DNA of 21,675 nucleotides from Flavobacteriaceae bacterium UBA1682 (lineage in GTDB: Bacteria > Bacteroidota > Bacteroidia > Flavobacteriales > Flavobacteriaceae): NCBI GenBank assembly GCA_002320285.1, contig DCKE01000009.1, positions 49,612-71,286 of the forward strand, given 5' to 3'. This document shows positions 1-7,821 of this stretch, in pieces. Position 1 is the first letter of the stretch, and every line of letters starts with the position of its first letter. A model generated the notes under the pieces. That model was not told where the DNA came from. It did not search any database and saw nothing but the letters and a program-made list of their open reading frames with translations. The position numbers and the translations under genes were made by a program.

Positions 1-35
1 CGTATCAGCGTATCAGCGTATAGACGTATCTGCGC
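1..35. repeat. short tandem CGTATCAG repeat at window edge
   Basis: The 8-base unit CGTATCAG occurs twice in perfect tandem (1-8 and 9-16), followed by degraded copies CGTATA (17-22) and CGTATCTG (25-32). The array may continue to the left of the window. It lies just upstream of the promoter of the pseudouridine synthase gene. No function can be read from it. Confidence 0.6.
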
Positions 36-60
36 ACAAGCATATTCACATATTTCGTCG

Positions 61-68
61 TATTTTTG
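61..68 (+). promoter_or_regulatory. -7 element of the pseudouridine synthase gene
   Basis: TATTTTTG matches the Bacteroidota -7 consensus TAnnTTTG and ends 19 bases before the ATG at 88, the same distance as in several other genes here. No clear TTG -33 element is seen 17-23 bases upstream. The inferred leader is very short (about 12 bases). Confidence 0.5.
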
Positions 69-87
69 TCGTTTCAAAACCAGCATT

Positions 88-1779
88 ATGAATTTGACTC
101 CAACTGATCCATCCTCCATCTGGCATGACTTTCACACGGACATTACTACTTATGATCTTCCGACCCAATTTACATTTCCGTTTTATTACGAGCCACATCC
201 GCTTGCCAAATTGGCTGCTGCGGAACTTCAGCAATTCCTTAGCACGGATTGGAAGCCAGAGATCATCGGTGATTCATCAACCACACAAACAACTTCAGGC
301 AAAATGTTTGGAGTATTGGTCGTTCGAAATCGCGACAATAAATTGGGGTATCTTACCGCCTATTCCGGCAAATTGCCGAAGGGAAAAAACCAAGCTCGAT
401 TCGTTCCCCCCATTTTTGATTTATTTGCGCCCGACAGTTTCTTTTTAACTGGAGAACGAGAACTCAATCAAATCAATAAAGACATTGAAAATTTACAACA
501 AGACGCAAATTTTCTGCTTTTAAAGAAAGAGTATGCCTTCGAACAACAAAAGGCTACAGAAATCATAACGTCAAAAAAAATACAATTGCGTCAATTAAAA
601 GCGGAACGTAAATTACAGCGCTTGGAGCAAGGGGCACTTCTTAGCGCCGAAGAGTATCAGAATTACAATAGCGATTTGATCAAGCAAAGTTTGCGAGACA
701 AGCACGATTTGAATGTTTTAAATGCCGATTTAGCCTTACAATTATCGGTTATTTCCGATCAAATTCTAAGTTTTGAAAACAAGATCAATCAATTCAAAGA
801 GTTGAGAAAAAATCAGTCCAATGCCTTACAACAACGTTTATTTGACCAATATAATTTTTTAAATGCGCGCGGAGAGTCAAAAAACGTGGTTCATGTATTC
901 CAAGAAACCGCTTTACTACAGCCACCAGCCGCGGCTGGTGATTGTGCAGCTCCGAGATTGTTGCAATACGCTTATCAAAACGATTTACAGCCCATTGCCT
1001 TGGCAGAGTTCTGGTGGGGAGCTGCTCCGCAATCTGAAATTCGCAAACACGGCTATTTCTACCCGGCTTGTCGTGGCAAATGTGAGCCCATATTATCACA
1101 CATGCTTCAAGGATTAAACGTTGAAGACAATCCGTTATTGGTAAATCCTGCTTTAGGCGTTGATTTGGAAATCATTTATGAAGACGATGTTATGTTGGTT
1201 GTAAACAAGCCCGCAGAATTCTTATCGGTTCCCGGTATTTACATTCAAGATTCAGTTTACCAACGCATGAAAGCGCGTTATCCCAAAGCGACCGGTCCAC
1301 TTATCGTTCATCGATTAGACATGTCAACTTCCGGCTTGTTAGTCCTAGCAAAAAATAAAGAAGCTCACCAAAATTTACAGAGTCAATTTATCAAACGAAC
1401 AGTAAAAAAACGGTATGCCGCATTATTAAACGGCTCCATATGCCTTGAAAAGGGACTGATTGATTTGCCGTTACGCGTTGATCTTGATGATCGGCCGCGT
1501 CAATTGGTTTGTTATGATTATGGGAAGCCCTCCCAAACCCAATATCAGGTTATTGAAAGAAGGCAAGCACGTACACTAATTCACTTTTGGCCCATTACCG
1601 GTAGAACCCATCAACTGCGCGTTCATGCTTCACATAAATTAGGATTAGACTGTGCCATAATCGGCGACGATTTATACGGTCAAAAGTCTGATAGACTCTA
1701 CCTACATGCCGAATTTCTCGAACTTATACATCCAAAAACAAAGGAAAAAATGATTTTTGAAGTGGCAGCCGACTTTTAA
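88..1779 (+). CDS. RluA-family pseudouridine synthase, long form with N-terminal extension
   Basis: A 563-residue protein predicted to isomerise uridine to pseudouridine in structured RNA (rRNA or tRNA; the target position cannot be read). The synthase domain fills about residues 358-560. It carries the RluA motif HRLDMSTSGLL with the catalytic aspartate at D411, and later GRTHQLRVH. The first ~350 residues are an extension absent from classical RluA/RluC/RluD. It contains a charged, probable coiled-coil stretch (about 122-250) and a block with GDCAAP and YPACRGKC, which places three cysteines at C286, C328 and C332 and suggests a metal site. This long architecture is known among RluA-family proteins of Bacteroidota and some gammaproteobacteria, so it is not a recent fusion. 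ATG 88 is chosen because a TAnnTTTG element lies 19 bases before it. No terminator separates it from the next + gene, which has its own likely promoter. Confidence 0.9.
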   Translation: MNLTPTDPSSIWHDFHTDITTYDLPTQFTFPFYYEPHPLAKLAAAELQQFLSTDWKPEIIGDSSTTQTTSGKMFGVLVVRNRDNKLGYLTAYSGKLPKGKNQARFVPPIFDLFAPDSFFLTGERELNQINKDIENLQQDANFLLLKKEYAFEQQKATEIITSKKIQLRQLKAERKLQRLEQGALLSAEEYQNYNSDLIKQSLRDKHDLNVLNADLALQLSVISDQILSFENKINQFKELRKNQSNALQQRLFDQYNFLNARGESKNVVHVFQETALLQPPAAAGDCAAPRLLQYAYQNDLQPIALAEFWWGAAPQSEIRKHGYFYPACRGKCEPILSHMLQGLNVEDNPLLVNPALGVDLEIIYEDDVMLVVNKPAEFLSVPGIYIQDSVYQRMKARYPKATGPLIVHRLDMSTSGLLVLAKNKEAHQNLQSQFIKRTVKKRYAALLNGSICLEKGLIDLPLRVDLDDRPRQLVCYDYGKPSQTQYQVIERRQARTLIHFWPITGRTHQLRVHASHKLGLDCAIIGDDLYGQKSDRLYLHAEFLELIHPKTKEKMIFEVAADF

Positions 1780-1848
1780 AAAAAGAGGTTTCCGCCCTAT
1801 TATGCTGTTTATTTACTTTTTTTTTTATAATTTTAAGATCACTTAATA

Positions 1849-1856
1849 TATTTTTG
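1849..1856 (+). promoter_or_regulatory. candidate -7 element for the DUF5684 gene
   Basis: TATTTTTG fits TAnnTTTG and lies 46 bases before the ATG at 1903. The surroundings are almost pure A/T and no TTG -33 box is visible, so a chance match is possible. Confidence 0.35.
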
Positions 1857-1902
1857 CATTAATTTTAAGTATAAGTTTTATTCAATAATTTAAATTCATT
1901 TT

Positions 1903-2331
1903 ATGGACGACCAAATTTACACAAACTCAGAGATGAGTACAGCGGCTGCAGCCGGAGGAATGTTGTTTTTTATTATTTATTTTGCAATTATCATTTTGTT
2001 GATTGCCTCTTTATGGAAAATTTTCGTAAAAGCCGGTAAACCGGGCTGGGCTGCTATAGTACCTATTTACAATACCGTGATTTTATTGGAAATCATAGGA
2101 AAACCATTGTGGTGGATTTTCTTGTTTTTTATTCCTGGGGTCAACGTTGTTATTGGAATTTGGACAATGAACTTGCTCGCTAAGAGTTTTGGAAAAACAG
2201 AAGGTTTTACGGTTGGAATGCTTTTCTTACCTTTTATCTTTTATCCGATTTTAGGTTTCGGAGATGCCGTTTACGGCGGTCCTGCAGGATCAGATGGTAA
2301 CAAAGCCACTCAGTTAGACGACCGCGTTTAA
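1903..2331 (+). CDS. DUF5684-like small integral membrane protein
   Basis: A 142-residue, very hydrophobic protein with about three to four membrane segments: roughly residues 17-41, 50-63, 70-92 and 102-116. The motif KAGKPGWAAIVPIYNT, the segment GKPLWWIFLFFIPGVNV and the ending FLPFIFYPILGFGDAVY are hallmarks of the DUF5684 family as I recall it; the family has no established biochemical role. The tail after about residue 120 is polar and rich in Gly/Asp. Some relatives are annotated as signal-peptidase-I-associated, but there is no serine/lysine catalytic dyad here, so no peptidase call is made. The gene stands alone, with its own probable promoter and a strong terminator 20 bases after the stop. 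Confidence 0.75.
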   Translation: MDDQIYTNSEMSTAAAAGGMLFFIIYFAIIILLIASLWKIFVKAGKPGWAAIVPIYNTVILLEIIGKPLWWIFLFFIPGVNVVIGIWTMNLLAKSFGKTEGFTVGMLFLPFIFYPILGFGDAVYGGPAGSDGNKATQLDDRV

Positions 2332-2350
2332 ACGCTGTATAAACGACAAA

Positions 2351-2385
2351 AAAAAGCGATCAGACAGTTGTCTGATCGCTTTTTT
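2351..2385. terminator. bidirectional intrinsic terminator
   Basis: A near-perfect hairpin: arms GCGATCAGACA and TGTCTGATCGC (2356-2379), flanked by an A-run on the left and a T-run on the right, so it can stop transcription from both sides. It sits between the convergent DUF5684 gene (+) and the secreted-protein gene (-). Confidence 0.9.
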
Positions 2386-2402
2386 ACTTTTTAAAACAGC
2401 CA

Positions 2403-2975
2403 TTATTTGATTTTATCCTCTAAAAAAGCCCCTAATTTCTTAGCTGTCATCGCGTAACACTCGGAAATCATTATGTTTCGATGCATAGCCATACTTTTAC
2501 CTTGGGCTTTATCTACACCGATAACCAACAAAACGTTTTCAGGATTTTCAGTTTCTACAAATACTAATTTAGAATTTAAAAGCGCATTTTTCATACCGGG
2601 TGTTCCCGGGTCCAACCATTCCGATTTTACTACCAAGGTATATTTGGCCTTCGGATTCTTTGAAAAGTGTATTTTACTGTTTTTGTTGATACTGGCAAAA
2701 AACTTATTGGGAAAATTCTCCTCTTTCTGTTGTTGCCAGGTTTTGTAAAAATCCTCTTCTGGTTTCTTCTTCCTTACTTCTTCGTCTCTTTTTTGAAGGT
2801 AAGCCTGCTCAGATATCTTTTTTTTAGTAACCGTAAGATTCGAATAATCAAAAGTCACATTAATCTCCGACTGATTTTTTAAAAATTCAAAACTTCCAGA
2901 CTGCAATTTTTGAGCATAAGTGGTAAACAGTGTCGAAACCACTAATAAGGCAGTGATCATAATTTTATTGTCCAT
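2403..2975 (-). CDS. secreted protein of unknown function
   Basis: A 190-residue protein with a clear Sec signal peptide: a hydrophobic core at residues 5-17 and probable cleavage after TTYA (about residue 21). The mature part is lysine/glutamate-rich up to about residue 95, then has an alternating pattern containing YTLVVKSEWLDPGTPGMKNA and KLVFVETENPENVLLVIGV. Comparable sequences occur as hypothetical periplasmic or outer-membrane-facing proteins in Bacteroidota. I do not recognise a characterised family; similarity to DUF4410-type proteins is only an impression. It has a good promoter upstream (3029-3061) and shares the terminator at 2351-2385, so it is probably monocistronic. Confidence 0.75.
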   Translation of the reverse strand: MDNKIMITALLVVSTLFTTYAQKLQSGSFEFLKNQSEINVTFDYSNLTVTKKKISEQAYLQKRDEEVRKKKPEEDFYKTWQQQKEENFPNKFFASINKNSKIHFSKNPKAKYTLVVKSEWLDPGTPGMKNALLNSKLVFVETENPENVLLVIGVDKAQGKSMAMHRNIMISECYAMTAKKLGAFLEDKIK

Positions 2976-3028
2976 AAATAATTTTTAAACGTGTAAATAA
3001 ATAAAATCCTGTATGTACTATACGGATA

Positions 3029-3061
3029 CAAACATAAAAATAATTTACAAAACACACACAA
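3029..3061 (-). promoter_or_regulatory. Bacteroidota-type promoter of the secreted-protein gene
   Basis: On the minus strand a TTG (3059-3061) lies 22 bases before TATGTTTG (3029-3036), matching TTG-N17-23-TAnnTTTG. The leader to the ATG at 2975 is about 45 bases. Confidence 0.6.
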
Positions 3062-3159
3062 ATTAACACTTATTATATCCAATTAACTCATAAAAATGGA
3101 TCAATACCACAACATTTGTAGTAAATAAATCATAGTCTTCTTCACTTACTGATAGCCCT

Positions 3160-3202
3160 AAAATAAAACGATTCGCTATAAACAACTGCTTATAACGAAT
3201 CG
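3160..3202 (-). terminator. intrinsic terminator of the argS-SGNH-MBOAT operon
   Basis: A hairpin at 3169-3202 with 15-base-pair arms and an AGUU loop. In minus-strand RNA the two non-Watson-Crick positions become G-U wobbles, while on the plus strand they are A-C mismatches. The structure is therefore oriented to minus-strand transcripts. It is followed on that strand by TTTTATTTT (3160-3168) and lies 40 bases after the MBOAT stop codon. Confidence 0.8.
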
Positions 3203-3241
3203 AAATGATATAGATGAACCTAAAAAGGCTTTAGACACGTA

Positions 3242-4912
3242 TTAAAACTGGAAATATATAAACGGTTGTGGCCCCGCAGCAGCGGTTGCGAAGACCACCC
3301 AAAAAATAAATCCCAATACCGCCGCCTTGATCAACATCGGCATTTTGTCAAATAATGAACGAACACTGCCCATCCAACTTTTAGGTATAAAATGCCATAC
3401 AAAACCAATCGCTATTAACAAAAATACATTTTTATAACTCACAATAATTGTTTGCCATTGCTCGATATCCCAAGTTAAGTTTCCAATATTGTAGATAACA
3501 TTTAGCGCTGTGTCAAAATCTTTTGCTCTAAAGAAAATCCAACAAAAAGCTACAAAATGAAAGGTTAGAAGTACCGATACGATATTCCATACACCCAAGC
3601 TATTCACAACTCTAGTACCTTTCTTAGATGGAAATAATTCATCGATTGTTTTGTGTATAGCCAAAGCGATTCCGTGAAGAGCACCCCAGATAATAAAACG
3701 CATACTAGCTCCGTGCCATAGACCTCCTAACAACATTGTGGTAAAAAGGTTGAAATTGGTAAACAAGGTTCGCTCCTTGTTCTTTGATAATAAAATAGTC
3801 AACAAGAAAACAACCACTGAGGTTATAGCTATAGCTAAGGGAACGACGGTTTCTTCATAATAATAGATCCCCCATCCAAGTATTCCAACAAAAAACAATC
3901 CTGGAAACAAGAAACCTGCAAAAGTTCCCTTTCTATTACCTCCTATAGAGATATACAAGAAATCTTTTAACCAAGTTGAAAGCGATATGTGCCAACGTCT
4001 CCAAAACTCCGTAATCGATGCCGATTGATAAGGCACGTCAAAGTTGATCGGTAAACGATACCCCAACAGCAAGGCAATACCAATGGCCATGTCGGAATAT
4101 CCTGAGAAATCACAATAAATCTGGATCGCATAACCGTAAGTAGCCATCAAGTTTTCAAATGCGGTATAACTGTTTGGCGAATCAAAAACTCGATCGACAA
4201 AATTCACAGAGATATAATCTGAAATCACTGCCTTTTTAAGTAAACCACCAATAATTAAAAACAGCCCTTCATTGACATACTCTCTCGATATATGAAGGCG
4301 TTGGTAGATCTGAGGAATAAAGTCCTTGGCACGCACAATCGGCCCCGCTACTAATTGAGGGAAAAAAGAGATAAAGAACAAATAGTCCACAAAACTCTTA
4401 GTCGGTTCGATTTCCTTTCTATATACCTCGATGATATAGCTGATCGATTGGAAGGTGAAAAAAGAAATTCCCACTGGTAAGATAATATCATTGAGATGAT
4501 AACTGCTTCCAGACACAAGATTAAATCCGTCTAAAATAAAATTGGTATATTTAAAATATCCCAACATTCCCAAATTAACTAAAACACTGATGGTCAATAA
4601 GGTCTTTTTCTTAACCTGACTCTTTTCACGATAAATAATATTCGCTAAATAATAATCTATAATAGACGAACCTACCAACAGTAAAAAAAACATACCACTC
4701 GATTTGTAATAAAAAAAGAGCGAGAAGAGCACTACGTATATTAAGCGCAGATGAAAGGTTTTTCTGATACCTATATAAAACAAATAGAATACAAGGAACA
4801 TTCCGAGGAATAAACCGGAATTAAACAATAGCGGTTCTTTTGGGTTAAAAGAAAACCATTTGATGACATCAGCCATCGTGAGGACAGGCAAACTAAAATC
4901 GAGTATGGACAT
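3242..4912 (-). CDS. MBOAT-family O-acyltransferase (AlgI/PatA-like)
   Basis: A 556-residue multi-spanning inner-membrane protein that should move acetyl (acyl) groups from the cytoplasm to an extracytoplasmic acceptor. Family motifs are clear: PVGISFFTFQSISYIIEVYR (146-165), GPIVRAKDFIPQ, CDFSGYSDMAIG, FWRRWHISLSTWLKDFLYI with H308, GGNRKG (324-329), and LLGGLWHGASMRFIIWGALHG with the invariant histidine H400. Between GGNRKG and the WHG segment there are about 55 extra residues forming two more hydrophobic spans (about 331-351 and 356-376). Textbook AlgI proteins lack these, though I think some Bacteroidota relatives have them. The ATG shares one base with the stop of the upstream SGNH gene (TAATG), implying translational coupling. 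The two SGNH hydrolases upstream are the expected periplasmic partners. The acceptor could be peptidoglycan or an exopolysaccharide and cannot be decided from this gene. Confidence 0.92.
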   Translation of the reverse strand: MSILDFSLPVLTMADVIKWFSFNPKEPLLFNSGLFLGMFLVFYLFYIGIRKTFHLRLIYVVLFSLFFYYKSSGMFFLLLVGSSIIDYYLANIIYREKSQVKKKTLLTISVLVNLGMLGYFKYTNFILDGFNLVSGSSYHLNDIILPVGISFFTFQSISYIIEVYRKEIEPTKSFVDYLFFISFFPQLVAGPIVRAKDFIPQIYQRLHISREYVNEGLFLIIGGLLKKAVISDYISVNFVDRVFDSPNSYTAFENLMATYGYAIQIYCDFSGYSDMAIGIALLLGYRLPINFDVPYQSASITEFWRRWHISLSTWLKDFLYISIGGNRKGTFAGFLFPGLFFVGILGWGIYYYEETVVPLAIAITSVVVFLLTILLSKNKERTLFTNFNLFTTMLLGGLWHGASMRFIIWGALHGIALAIHKTIDELFPSKKGTRVVNSLGVWNIVSVLLTFHFVAFCWIFFRAKDFDTALNVIYNIGNLTWDIEQWQTIIVSYKNVFLLIAIGFVWHFIPKSWMGSVRSLFDKMPMLIKAAVLGFIFWVVFATAAAGPQPFIYFQF

Positions 4913-6330
4913 TAATTCTTATGAGAAATTTTAAAATTTTTAAAAGCTTCAAGTAGTGCATTTGCAAATAATTCACCTTTGTATTCGTAACCCGATTTGG
5001 AATAGTGGACATAATCTCTAGAAACCAAACCCTTGTCATAATTTTCGTTTACACTATTGATTCCTCCCAATATGTGAAACACATCCCAAACAGCATATTG
5101 CTGGGCTACGGCATCCTCTATAATAGAGTCGGCATATCCCTCAGAATAACTGTTAGGTATTTTCTTTTGAAACAAAGAAGGTGGTGGTGTTGTGATTAAA
5201 ATAGTAGCCCGCGGGTTATCCTTTTTTATCTCATTGATAAAAAAGTTCATCTGTTCTTGATAATTTGCCGTTGCCATTTTATCAAAAGCTTCATTAGTCC
5301 CCAAGGAGATCACCACTAAATCTGGTTTCAATCCTTTTAATTGCTCAAAAAATAAATTATATTTATTGTAGTCCGAAAATTTGGCACCGTTTACTCCAAT
5401 GCTGTGATATACAATTCCCGCTTGATCATTTTCAAAAACCAAACCGTTTAAATTATAATTTTCCGCTTTTTTATTAGGCAGCAAATAAATTTTAGATAGA
5501 GCAGAAGAATTGGTAAATTCGCGATATAAATTTTTATCCACAGTCTCTAGTGGAATAAATTCCGACCTAGCGATAGCTTTAGTTTCAACGAGATTTGACG
5601 GAATATATAATACTTTTCCCGCGTGAATCAAATTTCCTTTTAAGCTATTGGCTTTTTTGATTTGCTCTAAGGTTACCCCATATTTTTTAGCAATACTTCC
5701 TATGGCTTCCCCTTTTTTAATTCTATGATTAATTTTCTGAGGCACCTTCTGTTCTACCATAATGGTTTTTGAAGCTGTGGCCACGTCAAAAATATCGTCA
5801 TTACCGGGCGTGAAAATTTTCATCTTGGTAAATTGATACTTCGAATCGCGCATATTAATTTCGAGAACAAAATCATCCTTCTTAGACGATAAGGCAATTC
5901 CACTTAATCCTACTGACGATCCGTTTAACGGATAGATATTCCGATAACTCGCCCAATCGACATTCGACGAATACTGTACAAACGCATTCCCATTGGTCTT
6001 CGCTAACTTATACGGAAAAGAAAATCCCAAACCACCATTTCCAAATTCACCTTGCAGCATTTCCCTGATTTTACCCGTAAATAGATCCGCTTGAATATGA
6101 GAATCCCCGATATGAACAATATTGACTTTACCTTTTTTGCTCGTTTCTACTTCGGAAAGCTTTTTGAAGAACGGTTTCAAAACGGTTTCATTCAAAATTT
6201 TGTTTTCGGCGTGTTTGACCGAATTCAAACTATCTGACTCCTCCTTCACGGCACTGAGCATTTGCTCTTGAGACCAACTCAAGAGACCGCTTAGCAACAT
6301 AAATAGGACAACTAATTTTTTAATGAACAT
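4912..6330 (-). CDS. secreted SGNH/GDSL hydrolase-like protein with internal LysM domain
   Basis: A 472-residue exported protein; signal peptide residues 1-20 (cleavage near SWS-QEQ). The SGNH fold is shown by IVHIGDSHIQAD (nucleophile S77, block I), SLGTNEAF (344-347, block III) and RDYVHYSKSGY (D439 and H442, block V). Between blocks I and III lies a LysM-type segment (about residues 200-245) with KKGEAIGSIAKKYGVT and AGKVLYIPS. LysM domains bind N-acetylglucosamine glycans, usually peptidoglycan. Such proteins next to an MBOAT gene act as O-acetyltransferases or esterases on glycans in the AlgJ/AlgX and PatB systems. I infer a periplasmic role in O-acetylation of a wall-associated glycan. 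It overlaps the upstream SGNH gene by 11 bases and the MBOAT gene by one, so the three are tightly coupled. Transferase versus esterase activity cannot be told from sequence. Confidence 0.88.
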   Translation of the reverse strand: MFIKKLVVLFMLLSGLLSWSQEQMLSAVKEESDSLNSVKHAENKILNETVLKPFFKKLSEVETSKKGKVNIVHIGDSHIQADLFTGKIREMLQGEFGNGGLGFSFPYKLAKTNGNAFVQYSSNVDWASYRNIYPLNGSSVGLSGIALSSKKDDFVLEINMRDSKYQFTKMKIFTPGNDDIFDVATASKTIMVEQKVPQKINHRIKKGEAIGSIAKKYGVTLEQIKKANSLKGNLIHAGKVLYIPSNLVETKAIARSEFIPLETVDKNLYREFTNSSALSKIYLLPNKKAENYNLNGLVFENDQAGIVYHSIGVNGAKFSDYNKYNLFFEQLKGLKPDLVVISLGTNEAFDKMATANYQEQMNFFINEIKKDNPRATILITTPPPSLFQKKIPNSYSEGYADSIIEDAVAQQYAVWDVFHILGGINSVNENYDKGLVSRDYVHYSKSGYEYKGELFANALLEAFKNFKISHKN

Positions 6331-7810
6331 TTACACTATCTTTTCTTTTTATTTTTATGGTATCCTTGGCTTTGGGTTTGGCTTTAACCGCATTAGGTTG
6401 ATCTGAATGTATAACTTCGGTTTTACCCTTTTTATAAGCCTCATATCCTTCTTCTAACTGTTTAAAGATCAAATTAGAAATTTCTTTAGCTCCTCTATGA
6501 TTAAAATGGGTATAGTCTTTATTGGCTTTGGCGGGCACTTCATCTGCCCATTTCACCATAGAACCATCACCTCCCATCAATTGATATAAATTGACAAATC
6601 CCGCTTGGTTTGAAATCGCGTATTTACGTTGCGCATTCACCAAAGGCACTACCGCCGAATCCGTTTGCATCGTTAAATCATACTTTGTAGCCTTATCCGC
6701 GGTCGAAATCACCAATATAGTTGCACCTGGAAAGCAATTTCTCAGATTTTCAACCACTCTACTCATCTGACGTTCGTACCAAGAATAATTATAAGAACCG
6801 TAGTTTAATACGTTTGTTCCGTAATGTAAAATAATCAATTGATACGGTATTTTTTGCTGAAACTGGTTCATCAAACTCGGTTTAAACGTCGATAAAGGCA
6901 AACCAGAATTTCCTCGATTTGAAAAATTATCTATATGTATCCCATGTTGATCATCAAAATTAAATCCGTAAAACGGTATCGAATCTGTATGTATAAAATC
7001 TGCTTTAAACGCTTTTAGATTCCCTTCAGACAATACAAGCGTATTGAGATCATTGACCGGATTCAACTTTTTATATACCGTATCCTTGCCAACAATCATA
7101 CGCAATTGTCCTCTACCATTATTAGATCTTCCATAAAACAAGGTCGGACGATTTAGGGAGCCTAAATGCATCAATGCAGACGACTTATAACGCACCCAAC
7201 TGCTATTTATCGTGTCTTTAGTGAAAAACACATGTCCATTAACACCAAAAGGTTTTATTGGCTTCTTCACATTCAAATAAGATTGGGTTTTCCAATTTGG
7301 CGAAAATTGATGAGACACAGAGCTTCTAGATCCTGCGGACTCCGAAGTAATCGATACAAAACCAACTCCTTCCCCACCGTATTTATTTTGGAAATTCTTA
7401 CGTAAGTCTTGAACAATCATATCGCCATCGGTCATCGAATCGCCATAATACGCTATTCTAACCTTTCCTTTTTGTTCCATCTCTAATTGATACAACTTTT
7501 CGTAAAAGGTTTTCATATATGCAAATCCTCTAAAAGTAGATGCTGGTTCATCGGATTCGATCATCGAAAATCCCCCCAGACTATCCACTGCTAAAGAGTC
7601 AATTTCAGGATGAGCTTTGTTTTTGTTGTGAGCGTCTTTTTCTTCTTGAATTGCCTCTAAAAGCAAGCTATCTACTACGATATGTTTGTTTTTAACTTCG
7701 GACTCTTTGAATATTTTCTTTGGCAAATAAGTTTTAAAAACCAAGAAAAAACCAGTCGCCATTATTGCAATGGCGAATGATTGAAATGCATACGATTTAG
7801 ATATCTTCAC
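6320..7810 (-). CDS. membrane-anchored SGNH/GDSL hydrolase-like protein
   Basis: A 496-residue protein with one N-terminal membrane span (about residues 8-26) lacking an obvious cleavage site, so it probably stays anchored facing the periplasm. Residues 35-90 look like a flexible linker. SGNH signatures: AYYGDSMTDGDM (S125), HYGTNVLN (331-333), and KDYTHFNHRG (D432, H435). The C-terminal ~25 residues are lysine-rich. The start is a GTG at 7810, 11 bases after the argS stop; no in-frame ATG lies upstream and the next ATG would cut through the membrane span, so GTG is kept. It overlaps the next SGNH gene by 11 bases. It shares general plan and operon with that gene but lacks LysM, so the pair may have divided work, for example acetyl relay and glycan transfer. 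This is inference from neighbours. Confidence 0.87.
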   Translation of the reverse strand: MKISKSYAFQSFAIAIMATGFFLVFKTYLPKKIFKESEVKNKHIVVDSLLLEAIQEEKDAHNKNKAHPEIDSLAVDSLGGFSMIESDEPASTFRGFAYMKTFYEKLYQLEMEQKGKVRIAYYGDSMTDGDMIVQDLRKNFQNKYGGEGVGFVSITSESAGSRSSVSHQFSPNWKTQSYLNVKKPIKPFGVNGHVFFTKDTINSSWVRYKSSALMHLGSLNRPTLFYGRSNNGRGQLRMIVGKDTVYKKLNPVNDLNTLVLSEGNLKAFKADFIHTDSIPFYGFNFDDQHGIHIDNFSNRGNSGLPLSTFKPSLMNQFQQKIPYQLIILHYGTNVLNYGSYNYSWYERQMSRVVENLRNCFPGATILVISTADKATKYDLTMQTDSAVVPLVNAQRKYAISNQAGFVNLYQLMGGDGSMVKWADEVPAKANKDYTHFNHRGAKEISNLIFKQLEEGYEAYKKGKTEVIHSDQPNAVKAKPKAKDTIKIKRKDSVNVH

Positions 7811-7821
7811 ACTAATAAAAG

